Shown here: positions 1 through 8,559 of the stretch, in pieces | Position numbering within the stretch: the stretch's first letter is position 1 | Layout: each line of letters begins with the position of its first letter | Source: Pseudomonas sp. B21-028 | Lineage (GTDB): Bacteria > Pseudomonadota > Gammaproteobacteria > Pseudomonadales > Pseudomonadaceae | Direction of reading: 5' to 3' | NCBI RefSeq assembly: GCF_024749045.1 | Contig: NZ_CP087184.1 | Span: forward strand, 1,054,001-1,118,000 | DNA: 64,000 nucleotides | Position numbers and translations under genes: made by a program | Notes under the pieces: model-generated | The model's database searches: none | What the model saw: only the letters and a program-made list of their open reading frames with translations | What the model was told of the DNA's origin: nothing

Positions 1-893
1 GCATCGAGCATGCGCAGAATGTCGGCAAGCTGTTTCGTCCCGACAACCCGCTGTTGCCCAACTACAAGTACGTGCCCATCGGCTACCACGGTCGCGCCTC
101 GACCATCCGTCCGTCCGGCACCGACGTGCGCCGCCCCAAGGGCCAGACCCTGCCCGCCGGCCAGAGTGAACCGACCTTCGGCCCCTGCGCGCGGCTGGAC
201 TACGAACTGGAGCTGGGTATCTGGATCGGCAAAGGCAATGCACTGGGCGAGCCCATTGCCATCGGTGACGCCGCCGACCACATTGGCGGATTCTGCCTGC
301 TCAACGATTGGTCGGCGCGGGACATCCAGGCCTGGGAATACCAACCACTGGGGCCTTTTCTGTCGAAGAGCTTCCTGACCAGTATTTCGCCGTGGGTCGT
401 GACGGCCGAAGCCCTCGAACCGTTCCGTCGTCCCCAGCCGGCGCGGCCGGCAGGCGATCCGCAACCGCTGCCATACCTGCTGGACAAGCGTGACCAGGAC
501 GGCGGTGCCTTTGATATCGAACTGGAAGTCCTGCTGCTGACCGAAGCCATGCGCGAGCAGAACCTGCCGGCCCATCGCCTGACCTTGAGCAACACCCGCT
601 ACATGTATTGGACCGTGGCGCAGATGGTCGCGCACCACAGCGTCAATGGCTGCCAGTTGCAGGCCGGCGACCTGTTCGGCTCGGGCACCTTGTCGGGTCC
701 GGAAAGCGGTCAGTTCGGCAGCTTGCTGGAGATCACCGAGGGCGGCAAGAAACCGATCGAACTGGCGTCCGGTGAAGTGCGCAAATTCCTTGAGGATGGC
801 GACGAAATCATCCTGCGGGCCCGTTGCAGCCGTGATGGCGTCTCTTCCATCGGTTTCGGCGAATGCCGGGGCAAGATTCTGCCAGCGCGTTGA
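1..893 (+). CDS. fahA: Fumarylacetoacetase, 5' end cut by the window
   Basis: Last enzyme of tyrosine/homogentisate breakdown; it hydrolyses fumarylacetoacetate to fumarate and acetoacetate. The reading frame is already open at base 3 and runs to the stop at 893, so the N-terminus lies outside the window. Family signatures are clear: IGYHGRAS near the start of the visible part, the metal-site stretch DYELELGIWIGKGN, LLNDWSARDIQAWEY, and the C-terminal GTLSGPESGQFGSLLE. maiA follows after 10 bases, the usual hmgA-fahA-maiA order in Pseudomonas; hmgA should be just upstream. Function is assigned by family and context. Confidence 0.96.
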   Translation, partial: IEHAQNVGKLFRPDNPLLPNYKYVPIGYHGRASTIRPSGTDVRRPKGQTLPAGQSEPTFGPCARLDYELELGIWIGKGNALGEPIAIGDAADHIGGFCLLNDWSARDIQAWEYQPLGPFLSKSFLTSISPWVVTAEALEPFRRPQPARPAGDPQPLPYLLDKRDQDGGAFDIELEVLLLTEAMREQNLPAHRLTLSNTRYMYWTVAQMVAHHSVNGCQLQAGDLFGSGTLSGPESGQFGSLLEITEGGKKPIELASGEVRKFLEDGDEIILRARCSRDGVSSIGFGECRGKILPAR

Positions 894-903
894 GGGACAG
901 GGC

Positions 904-1545
904 ATGGAACTCTATACCTACTACCGCTCCACCTCGTCTTATCGGGTGCGCATCGCCCTGGCACTCAAGGGCCTGGATTACCGTGCCGTGCCGGTCAACC
1001 TGATCGCACCGCCGGGGGGCGAGCATCGCCAGCCGGCCTACCTCGCGATCAACCCGCAAGGTCGGGTACCGGCGTTGCGCACCGATGAGGGCGGACTCTT
1101 GGTGCAATCACCGGCCATCATCGAATACTTGGAGGAGCGTTATCCACAGGTGCCGCTGCTCAACCCGGACCTGACGATTCGAGCCCGTGAACGCGGTGTC
1201 GCCGCCCTGATCGGTTGCGACATTCATCCGTTGCACAACGTCAGCGTGCTCAACAAGCTGCGGCAGTGGGGGCATGATGAAACGCAGGTGACGGAGTGGA
1301 TCGGGCACTGGATCGGCCAGGGGCTGGCGGCGGTGGAACAGTTGATTGGCGACGAGGGCTACTGTTTCGGCCCCGCGCCAGGGTTGGCGGATGTCTACCT
1401 GATCCCGCAGTTGTATGCGGCTGAGCGCTTCAGCGTGTCCTTGCAAGGCTATCCACGGATCCGCCGCGTGGCGGCGCTGGCGGCTGCCCATGCTGCGTTC
1501 CAGAAAGCGCATCCGGCTAATCAGGTGGATACGCCTGCCAGCTGA
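904..1545 (+). CDS. maiA: Maleylacetoacetate isomerase (zeta-class GST)
   Basis: Glutathione-dependent isomerase that converts maleylacetoacetate to fumarylacetoacetate, the substrate of the FahA encoded just before it. The 213-residue protein has the zeta-class signature YYRSTSSYRVRIAL at residues 5-18 (catalytic Ser/Cys loop), the thioredoxin-fold NPQGRVPAL and QSPAIIEYLEE glutathione-binding motifs, and an all-alpha C-terminal domain. I chose the ATG at 904 because it matches the family N-terminus (MELYTYYRS); an in-frame extension further upstream only overlaps fahA. Probably co-transcribed with fahA. A REP pair follows. Confidence 0.96.
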   Translation: MELYTYYRSTSSYRVRIALALKGLDYRAVPVNLIAPPGGEHRQPAYLAINPQGRVPALRTDEGGLLVQSPAIIEYLEERYPQVPLLNPDLTIRARERGVAALIGCDIHPLHNVSVLNKLRQWGHDETQVTEWIGHWIGQGLAAVEQLIGDEGYCFGPAPGLADVYLIPQLYAAERFSVSLQGYPRIRRVAALAAAHAAFQKAHPANQVDTPAS

Positions 1546-1570
1546 CATTGAGACTGGCTGATCTGACGCC

Positions 1571-1643
1571 ATCGCGAGCAGGCTCGCTCCCACATGGTTC
1601 GCGTTGTACGCAGTCCAATGTGGGAGCGAGCCTGCTCGCGAAG
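1571..1643. repeat. REP pair (two inverted palindromic units)
   Basis: Two copies of the Pseudomonas REP unit in opposite orientation (1571-1594 and 1619-1643), sharing the core GGGAGCGAGCCTGCTCGCGA. They lie between the convergent ends of maiA and the SirB1-like gene. Confidence 0.9.
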
Positions 1644-1684
1644 GCGGCCTGACAGTCAACAAGAATACCGGCCAGTCCTTCAGA

Positions 1685-2488
1685 TCAATGCACAATCGAA
1701 TTCGGCGGCAGATGCCCCAGCCGTTCCGTCAGCCGGATCCGCTGGATCGGGTCGTCGCTGAGCATCAGCGCATGTTCCAGGTCGAAGCGTTCGGCATTGG
1801 GACAGTCGAGCCGCTGGTACAGGCTGGCGCGGGCCAGGTAGTCGGCGGCACTGGCGTTGCCAAGTTCCAGGACCCGTTCGGCATCGATCAATGCGTCGAT
1901 GTACTCGTCGTTGGCCAGATGCAACTGCCGGAGATTGCGTGACAGGCGCTGGAGCATCTGCAGCGGCTCGGCGCTGGCCAGGTGTTCAGCCTTGAGCGGC
2001 ATGTTCGAGCCATATTGGCGCTGCAGCAGCTCCCGGCAGTCGTTGGGGTACAGCCGGCGACCGCCGCACGGGTCGAGCAAGTGATCGGCACCCGGCACCC
2101 GGAGCAGGAAGTGTCCGGGGAAATTGACCCCGACCATCGGTATTTCCAGGCCTCGGGCCAGTTCCAGGGCAATCAGGGCGAGGGCCAGTGGTTGACCGCG
2201 CTTTCTGGCCAATACCTGGTCGAGCAGCGCCACGCGCGGGCGCAGGGGCGTGAAGTCGTCCTGGGCAAACCCCAGGTCGTTCAGGCAGCGCAACAAGGGC
2301 TGGCCCAGCTCCGCGACGGGCAGCAAGGGCAGGTCATGGCTGACCTGCTGTTGCAGATCCCTGAAATCCCTCAGCAAGGCCGGTACGTCGACGTCGCGGT
2401 CATGCTCGGCAGCGATCCACAGCGCCGCTTCGAACAGCGCCGCAGGCGAACGGTGCAGACATTCAAAAAAGGCTTGGCGCGGTTTCAT
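1685..2488 (-). CDS. SirB1-like transglutaminase-fold protein
   Basis: A 267-residue protein of the SirB1 type (transglutaminase-like fold followed by TPR-like helices). Visible features are the long helical N-terminus, the central LDQVLARKRGQPLALALIAL segment, the motif VGVNFPGHFLLR, and a C-terminal helical repeat region (YLARASLYQRL). The biochemical role of this family is not established. I chose the ATG at 2488 because a GGAGAG ribosome site precedes it; a GTG immediately before it is the alternative. It converges on maiA. No operon partner is evident. Confidence 0.85.
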   Translation of the reverse strand: MKPRQAFFECLHRSPAALFEAALWIAAEHDRDVDVPALLRDFRDLQQQVSHDLPLLPVAELGQPLLRCLNDLGFAQDDFTPLRPRVALLDQVLARKRGQPLALALIALELARGLEIPMVGVNFPGHFLLRVPGADHLLDPCGGRRLYPNDCRELLQRQYGSNMPLKAEHLASAEPLQMLQRLSRNLRQLHLANDEYIDALIDAERVLELGNASAADYLARASLYQRLDCPNAERFDLEHALMLSDDPIQRIRLTERLGHLPPNSIVH

Positions 2489-2672
2489 CACACTCTCCGG
2501 ACATTGCCTCGTTTTAGCTCTGCCACGGGCTTTCGTCCAGTCTCGGAGAGATGTGGTAACGGTTATGTCCGAAAAGATGACAGTCGAGGCAGCTTATTCC
2601 GGCGTGCTCCAGCAAATTTCAGCTACGCGCCTATACTGGCGAAACAAACAGAAGTGATTCGGGAGCCTGTCG

Positions 2673-3692
2673 ATGTTTGCGCTCATGCAAAGCTCCCGCC
2701 TTGAATCGCTGCACTTGAGCGTAGACCCGACAACCGGGTTGAAGGCGGTCATTGCCATTCATAGCAGCCGCCCAGGGCCAGCCTTGGGGGGATGTCGTTA
2801 TCTATCCTACCCCGACGATGAAAGTGCCGTGGTCGATGCCGTGCGCCTGGCCCAGGGCATGAGCTACAAGGCCGCTTTGGCCGGCCTGCCCGTGGGCGGC
2901 GGGGTGGCGGTGATCATGCGGCCGGCCCATGTCGAAAGCCGGGCCGCGTTGTTCGAAGCCTTTGGCCGCTGCATCGAGCAACTGGACGGCCGCTACATCA
3001 CCGCCATCGACAGCGGTACCTCGGTGGCCGACATGGATTGCATCGCCCAGCAGACCCGTCATGTCACCAGCACCACCGCCTCGGGCGACCCGGCACCGCA
3101 CGCAGCGATGGGCGTGTTTGCCGGTATTCGTGCCACGGCCATGGCCCGGCTGGGCAGCGACAATCTTGAAAGCCTGCGCGTGGCGATCCAGGGCCTGGGC
3201 AATGTCGGGTATGCCCTGGCCGAACAGTTGCACGCGGCCGGTGCCGAACTGCTGGTCAGCGACATCGACCCCGGCAAAGTGCAACTGGCAATGGAGCAAC
3301 TGGGCGCCCATCCGATTGCCAACGATGCGTTGCTCAGCACCCCGTGTGACATCCTGGCTCCCTGCGGCCTGGGCGGTGTGCTCAACAGTCACAGCGTGGC
3401 GCAACTGCGTTGCTCGGCCGTGGCCGGCTCGGCCCATAACCAGTTGAGCAGCCTGCAAGTGGCCGATCAGCTGGAAAGGCGCGGGATCCTCTACGCGCCG
3501 GACTATGTGATCAACTCCGGCGGCCTTATCTACGTTGCCCTCAAGCATCGCGGCGAAGAGCTGCCGACCATCACGGCCCACCTGTCGAAAATCGCTGCCC
3601 GGCTCACGGAAGTCTTCGCTCATGCCCAGGCGGAGAAACGCTCTCCCGCCCGGGTGGCGGATGAATTGGCGGAGCGTCTGTTGTATCGATGA
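2673..3692 (+). CDS. Leucine-dehydrogenase-like protein lacking the catalytic lysine
   Basis: Member of the Glu/Leu/Phe/Val dehydrogenase family, which oxidatively deaminates branched-chain amino acids with NAD. The 339 residues align along the whole family: substrate-binding Lys in MSYKAA (Lys66), TAIDSGTSVADMD with the catalytic-type Asp113, Rossmann motif GLGNVG (174-179), and YAPDYVINSGGL near the C-terminus. The glycine-rich catalytic loop normally reads GGGKAVI; here it reads GGGVAVI, so the proton-transfer lysine is Val78 (GTG at 2904-2906). His255 also replaces the usual Asn/Asp before the conserved NQL. The product may be inactive or have another role. A GGGAG site precedes the ATG. 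Confidence 0.85.
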   Translation: MFALMQSSRLESLHLSVDPTTGLKAVIAIHSSRPGPALGGCRYLSYPDDESAVVDAVRLAQGMSYKAALAGLPVGGGVAVIMRPAHVESRAALFEAFGRCIEQLDGRYITAIDSGTSVADMDCIAQQTRHVTSTTASGDPAPHAAMGVFAGIRATAMARLGSDNLESLRVAIQGLGNVGYALAEQLHAAGAELLVSDIDPGKVQLAMEQLGAHPIANDALLSTPCDILAPCGLGGVLNSHSVAQLRCSAVAGSAHNQLSSLQVADQLERRGILYAPDYVINSGGLIYVALKHRGEELPTITAHLSKIAARLTEVFAHAQAEKRSPARVADELAERLLYR

Positions 3693-3726
3693 AAACGGCT
3701 CGCAGCGCAACCGCGAGCCGTCATGA

Positions 3727-4926
3727 TCAGTTGCCGGCAGCGATGACGGCGGTTTTGTCTTGTCGGGTATAGGTCAGGACGAAATGCGCCACGAGGCCGA
3801 AGATCAACCCCCAGAATGCCGCGGCCAGCCCCAGAAAACTCATGCCCGATGCGGTCACCAGGAAGGTGATCAGCGCGGCTTCCCGCTGCTTCTCATCGGC
3901 CATGGCACCGCTCAACCCGGCGCTGATGGCACCGAACAGGGCGAGGCCGGCGAGGGAGGCGATCAGTTCTTTCGGCAGGACGGAAAACACCGAGGCCAGC
4001 GTCGCGCCGAAGATGCCCATCAGGATGTAGAACACCCCGCAGGCAATGCCGGCGATGTAGCGTTTGTCACGGTCCTCATGGGCTTCGCGACCGGTGCAGA
4101 TCGCTGCCGTAATGGCCGCCAGGTTCAAACCGTGGGAGCCGAAGGGCGCCATCAGGGCCGAGCCAATCGCGGTGACCGAAATGATAGAACGCGCCGGCGT
4201 GTTGTAGCCCGCGGTCCGTAACACCGCCATGCCCGGTACGTACTGGCCGGTCAACGTCACCAGTGCCAATGGCAGACCGATATTGATGATCGCGTGCCAG
4301 CTCCATTCAGGGGCGATAAAGACCGGATGGGCCACCGCGATGGTGATCGAGCCACTGTTGAGTTCTCCGAACGCGGCAGCCATCGCGCAGCCGACCACCA
4401 GCACCGACAGGATCGCGTAGCGCGGCGAAAAGCGCTTGCAGGTCAGGTAAGCCGCGATCATCGACAACACCAGTGTCGGCTGCAGCTTGATCGAAGTGAA
4501 CAGCTCTGCGCCGAAGCGGAACAGGATGCCGGCGAGCATGGCGGCGGCGATGGCTTTGGGCAGGCGGCTCATCAGTTTGTCGAACGCGCCGGACAATCCC
4601 ACCACGACAATGATCAACGACGCCACCACATAGGCGCCGATGGCCTGGGGCAGGGTGACAGTCGGCAGCATTGACACCAGCAACGCCGCGCCGGGTGTCG
4701 ACCATGCGGTAATCACCGGGATACGCAGGCGCCAGCTCAGGAACAGGCCGGTGATCCCGCTGCCGATGGAAATGGCCCAGATCCATGAGGACACCACGTC
4801 GTTGGCCAGGTGTGCCTCCTTGGCTGCCTGGAACACGATGATGAGGGGACCGGCATAGGAAATGATCACGGCGATAAAGCCCGCGATGATCGCTGACAGG
4901 GATAGATCCTTTCTGAGTGTGGCCAT
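3727..4926 (-). CDS. BenE-family benzoate/proton symporter
   Basis: A 399-residue inner-membrane protein with about a dozen hydrophobic segments and the BenE family pattern, for example ITAWSTPGAAL, GQYVPGMAVLR and APFGSHGLNLAAITAAIC. Characterised members import benzoate with protons, but the substrate here cannot be read from sequence and no benzoate catabolic genes are in the window. It is divergent from a MocR-type regulator; the 320-base gap between them contains three related palindromic sites, so this transporter is the likely target of that regulator. Confidence 0.88.
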   Translation of the reverse strand: MATLRKDLSLSAIIAGFIAVIISYAGPLIIVFQAAKEAHLANDVVSSWIWAISIGSGITGLFLSWRLRIPVITAWSTPGAALLVSMLPTVTLPQAIGAYVVASLIIVVVGLSGAFDKLMSRLPKAIAAAMLAGILFRFGAELFTSIKLQPTLVLSMIAAYLTCKRFSPRYAILSVLVVGCAMAAAFGELNSGSITIAVAHPVFIAPEWSWHAIINIGLPLALVTLTGQYVPGMAVLRTAGYNTPARSIISVTAIGSALMAPFGSHGLNLAAITAAICTGREAHEDRDKRYIAGIACGVFYILMGIFGATLASVFSVLPKELIASLAGLALFGAISAGLSGAMADEKQREAALITFLVTASGMSFLGLAAAFWGLIFGLVAHFVLTYTRQDKTAVIAAGN

Positions 4927-4972
4927 GATGTCTCGACTTGGCGCGGCAAGAGCGCGCAGTGATCAGGGAGGG

Positions 4973-5163
4973 ATTGAGTCGATTGATGCGATTCTAGATG
5001 AGTGTATTTGAATAAATTGAATTGATTCAATGGGTCATTCATGGGTTTCGCAATGTTTTACTTTTGATCTGAATTAACTAAATGAATTTATTAGTAATTT
5101 ATTTTTAATGGATAGCTATGTGAGCGGCTGTCGCTGATTGGATATCGAATCAATCGACTCAAT
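4973..5163. promoter_or_regulatory. Three related operator-like sites between benE-like and mocR-like genes
   Basis: The AT-rich divergent promoter region holds ATTGAGTCGATTGAT at 4973-4987, its exact reverse complement ATCAATCGACTCAAT at 5149-5163, and a central near-palindrome ATTGAATTGATTCAAT at 5016-5031 of similar sequence. The three copies suggest binding by the adjacent MocR regulator with looping or multimer binding between outer sites. Binding itself is inference. Confidence 0.6.
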
Positions 5164-5247
5164 TTTTCGATTTCTCTCGTTGTAAGTGGCCTCGCCTTGA
5201 TGTGATATGCTCGCAACTCATCATTTCTACGATGGCAGCGATCATTC

Positions 5248-6636
5248 ATGTGGGTACCCAAGCTAAGCGAGTCCAACCAGCCGATGTACCTGTCGATTGC
5301 CGACGCCTTGGCGCGGGACATCGGCAGCGGTGTGCTGAACGAGGGCGATCGCTTGCCGACCCTGCGGGAGCTGGCCAATGCCTTGGATGTCACGCCGGGT
5401 ACCATCAGCCGGGCCTATGGCGAGGCCCATCGGCGCCGGCTGGTGCAGGGGGAGGTGGGGCGTGGCACCTATGTACTCAGCCAGCAGCCGTTGGGATTAC
5501 CGACAACCCATGGCGCCGCGTCATTGAACCTGGGGCAACCCGAACTGCTCGATCTCTCGATCATCAAGCCCTCCAGCGAAACCCTGGAGTACTGGCTGCG
5601 TGGCGCGCTGGTGGGCATGGCGAAAAGCGTCGATTTTGCCGGCGCCCTGGATTACGCCCCGGATGGCGGTCACCCGGCCCATCGTGAGGCAGGCGCACAG
5701 TGGTTGCGCCATTCATTGCCCGATGCGCAATGGCAGCAAGTGGTGATCACCGCCGGGGCACAGCATGGCCTGATGGTCGCGATGAGCGCCCTGACCAACG
5801 CCGGCGACCTGGTGCTCTGTGAAGCGCTTTGCTACCCAGGCATCATTTCCCTGGCCCATGGCCTTGAACGTCGCTTGCGCGGTGTGCCGATGGACGACGA
5901 AGGCATCATTCCCGAGGCGCTGCGCGAGCTGTGCCTGCGCGAGAAACCGGCGATGCTGGTATGCGTGGCGACGTGCCAGAATCCGACGACGGCGATCATG
6001 TCGCAAAAGCGTCGGGCCCAGATTGCGGCGCTGGCCGAAGAGTTCGATTTCATCATCCTGGACGATGATATCTATGGCTTCCTCGCCACCGACCCGTCGA
6101 CCAAACCGCTGTCGGCCTTTGCGCCGGATCGGTCGGTGTACCTGACCAGTTTGTCGAAGTCGGTCATGCCGGCGCTTCGGGTCGGTTATCTCTACAGCCC
6201 GCCGAAACTGCTGTCACGGCTGAGCTCGATGGTGCGCAGCAGTGTGTGGATGCCATCACCGTTGACCGCGCAACTGGCGAGCAATGTGATCACCGAAGGC
6301 CTGGACAGGAAACTGGTTCGCATCCAGCGCAACGAAGCCGCCGGGCGACAAGCGATTGCCCGGGAAATCTTTGCCAGCTTCGAACTCAAGACCCAGCCCT
6401 ATGCGTACCATGTCTGGTTGACGCTGCCCGAACCCTGGACCGGCGACGAGTTCGCCATGCTTGCCCGGGCCAATGGCGTACTGGTGCTCAGTGGCTCGCA
6501 GTTCCAGGCTGAACGCTCCGGTACCAGCCGAAGCGTAAGGGTGGTGCTGATGTCCCCTACCAGCCAGGACGAACTGCGTTTCGCCCTGACAAAACTGGCC
6601 AGCCTGATCGATTCAGACCCGCGCCGTTACTATTGA
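5248..6636 (+). CDS. MocR-type GntR regulator with aminotransferase domain
   Basis: A 462-residue fusion of an N-terminal GntR winged helix (residues about 10-75, LPTLRELANALDVTPGTISRAY) and a type I aminotransferase-like domain that binds pyridoxal phosphate (CQNPTTAIM, ILDDDIYGF, and the PLP lysine in SLSKSVMPALRVGY). Such regulators sense an amino compound or PLP and usually control the neighbouring divergent gene. Here that is the BenE-like transporter, so the transported compound or its derivative may be the signal. Three candidate operators lie in the gap. Function of the regulon is unknown. Confidence 0.92.
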   Translation: MWVPKLSESNQPMYLSIADALARDIGSGVLNEGDRLPTLRELANALDVTPGTISRAYGEAHRRRLVQGEVGRGTYVLSQQPLGLPTTHGAASLNLGQPELLDLSIIKPSSETLEYWLRGALVGMAKSVDFAGALDYAPDGGHPAHREAGAQWLRHSLPDAQWQQVVITAGAQHGLMVAMSALTNAGDLVLCEALCYPGIISLAHGLERRLRGVPMDDEGIIPEALRELCLREKPAMLVCVATCQNPTTAIMSQKRRAQIAALAEEFDFIILDDDIYGFLATDPSTKPLSAFAPDRSVYLTSLSKSVMPALRVGYLYSPPKLLSRLSSMVRSSVWMPSPLTAQLASNVITEGLDRKLVRIQRNEAAGRQAIAREIFASFELKTQPYAYHVWLTLPEPWTGDEFAMLARANGVLVLSGSQFQAERSGTSRSVRVVLMSPTSQDELRFALTKLASLIDSDPRRYY

Positions 6637-6667
6637 GTCGCCCCGCCGTCGAGACGATATAGCAAGC

Positions 6668-6931
6668 TCACTCGCTTTCTTCGGAGCCTAGAAGTTCTCC
6701 GAGAGCGGCCGCGTTGCTTTTGAAGGCTGCTGCAAACGCCGCTCTGTTTTTTGCCATGAAGATGCTGGCATCCTCGGCCTGCTTTTCGTTCAGGCCTTGC
6801 ACATTCTTCATCAGAACAGTGGTCAGCACCTCCGCCAGTTCAAGCATCTGGTCATGGGCATCAGCGAGCTTACGGTCCAAAAACGTAGTCTCCAAATCAC
6901 GTGTACTGCGGTACAGAATCTCAACAGCCAT
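6668..6931 (-). CDS. yebG: YebG-family DNA-damage-inducible protein
   Basis: Small protein (87 residues) resembling Escherichia coli YebG, an SOS-induced protein of unknown biochemical role. Shared features are the start MAVE, the KxADAHDQMLELAEVL helix and an acidic C-terminus (GSEESE). A longer in-frame start at 7063 exists, but the ATG at 6931 matches the family N-terminus and has GAGAGG in front of it. A near-perfect LexA box lies about 135 bases upstream, which supports the identity and SOS control. Confidence 0.85.
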   Translation of the reverse strand: MAVEILYRSTRDLETTFLDRKLADAHDQMLELAEVLTTVLMKNVQGLNEKQAEDASIFMAKNRAAFAAAFKSNAAALGELLGSEESE

Positions 6932-7066
6932 GGCTGGCCTCTCGTTTGTTTGCATGTCTGCCGCAAGCCTGGGAAGCCAGGCTGCGGAATCTATAAAAAT
7001 CAAAGCATCACGGCTTCGGGTCGCGACGGTTCCGTCTCGTGCCTTCAGGCCGCTTTTTTGCAAATA

Positions 7067-7082
7067 CTGTATTTATATACAG
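7067..7082 (-). promoter_or_regulatory. LexA (SOS) box
   Basis: CTGTATTTATATACAG fits the LexA consensus CTG-N10-CAG with the typical alternating AT centre. It sits upstream of yebG, a known SOS gene in other bacteria. Confidence 0.85.
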
Positions 7083-7279
7083 GGCTGAGGATAAGCGAAT
7101 CCTTTCCCTTTGGGTAGTGGCTTTTTAATGTAGACCGGTTTCGGCGTTTGTCGTGGGATGGAAGTGTCGGTTGCCAGCCTTTCGCCATCTCACATCGCCA
7201 CTGGCCTTTTTTCTGCATGCAGAACAACCGTCATGTCTAACCCGCATCATCGGTCGAGTCGACCTGAGGAAACCGCATC

Positions 7280-7780
7280 GTGAAAATCAACTGGGCCGAG
7301 AACCTGCGCCAGAACGTCCATCAGTTGGCCGAGTCCCTGGGCAACCTGTTCGTCGAGACGTTCCACTATCTGGCGCTGTTCGCCATCGGGGCGGTGACCG
7401 CATGGGCGGCGGTCATGGAGTTTTTGCAGATGATCGAGGCAGGGCATATCAAGATCGACGATATCCTGCTGCTATTCATCTATCTGGAATTGGGCGCGAT
7501 GGTCGGGATCTACTTCAAGACCAACCACATGCCAGTACGGTTTCTGATCTACGTGGCCATCACCGCATTGACCCGCCTGCTGATCTCCAACGTTTCCCAT
7601 CACAGCCCGCCGGACCTGGGGATCATCTACCTGTGCGGCGGGATCCTGCTGCTGGCGTTCTCGATTCTGGTGGTGCGCTACGCGTCGTCGCAGTTCCCGT
7701 CGGTGAAGATCGAGCACCCGCACCGTAAGGTCGGCGCGGGTTCCAGCGAGCATGCGGAAGTCGAGAAAGGGGAGATCTAG
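7280..7780 (+). CDS. psiE: PsiE-family phosphate-starvation-inducible membrane protein
   Basis: A 166-residue inner-membrane protein with four hydrophobic segments and family motifs LFIYLELGAMVGIYFKT and FLIYVAITALTRLLI. PsiE is induced by phosphate starvation in E. coli; its molecular role is unknown. The start is a GTG at 7280 behind GAGGAAA. I did not find a convincing Pho box upstream, so phosphate control is not shown here. It converges on the DUF3509 gene with a 4-base overlap of the stop regions. Confidence 0.88.
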   Translation: MKINWAENLRQNVHQLAESLGNLFVETFHYLALFAIGAVTAWAAVMEFLQMIEAGHIKIDDILLLFIYLELGAMVGIYFKTNHMPVRFLIYVAITALTRLLISNVSHHSPPDLGIIYLCGGILLLAFSILVVRYASSQFPSVKIEHPHRKVGAGSSEHAEVEKGEI

Positions 7781-8088
7781 AGACTGGCGGAGGCCGGGCC
7801 TTGGGAGCGCGGTGGTGGCAGCTTGACGTTGTCGCCGCCGGTCATGGCTTCGAGGATTGCCACGGCGCTGTGGCCCTGCTCGATGGCGATGCCGAACTGA
7901 ATGCTTTGCACCAGGCGCTTGAGCCGTTCCGGGTCGTTGCGCTGTTGGGCACTGATCATGCGCTTGGCGACGATCCGCCCGGCCCTGGACAGGGTCAGCA
8001 TGATGCTGCCGTCGAGGCCCTGGATGCTCAGGTTGATTTGATATTGCGGCGCAAAAGCGTCGGTAATGATCTGAAAAGGGTTGTCCAT
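7777..8088 (-). CDS. DUF3509 protein, Pseudomonas-type
   Basis: A 103-residue protein that matches my recollection of DUF3509, a family found mainly in Pseudomonas. It begins MDNPFQIITDAFAPQY and contains the pattern LSIQGLDGSIMLTLS and RLVQSIQFGIAIEQG. No signal peptide or membrane segment is seen, so it is probably cytoplasmic. Function unknown. Its 3' end overlaps the end of psiE by four bases. Confidence 0.8.
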   Translation of the reverse strand: MDNPFQIITDAFAPQYQINLSIQGLDGSIMLTLSRAGRIVAKRMISAQQRNDPERLKRLVQSIQFGIAIEQGHSAVAILEAMTGGDNVKLPPPRSQGPASASL

Positions 8089-8559
8089 GATGCGTCACCG
8101 CCTGATTGAACGTGCAGTTGTTGACCGGCCGTGATCGGGATTAGTTCGCAATACCGGACCACCGGCCATTCCATGATCGTGTTCCATCGTTGGGTGCAGG
8201 CAGCCATCAGCAGGCCTGTGCAATAAGACGGTAGCAAGGCGCATGCCGGAAAATCTGTCGGCCAGTGTGCGCGGCGAGATGGCCCGGAACGCTCTGGAAA
8301 GGGCCTCCAGTGGTGCCCGTTTCGGGGCGGGGTGTACGTTGACGGTGCGGTGCGGGGCGCAAATTGCGAAAGATGGCGGGGCGAGGAAACTCCCGACATT
8401 AACAGCGCTTTTGCCCGTTGTCCGGCTTTATTTGCAAATCAATATTTATCTTTTCCGGGGGCTTGAATTGTTCCTCGGGCAGCCCGACTCTGTATTCAAG
8501 GGGCCGTTACGCCAACGTCGACAGGCCCCTGGCGAGCTAGCCGAAATAAGGGATGAACT
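8089..8559. other. Intergenic region, 471 bases
   Basis: Divergent promoter region between the DUF3509 gene and the HPF-like gene. The part next to the latter is AT-rich (about 8430-8470). I see no gene, RNA or repeat here that I can support. Confidence 0.5.

Noticed and set aside
7225..7279. Pho box in front of psiE
   Set aside because: Only a partial CGTCAT match; no repeated half-site at the required spacing.
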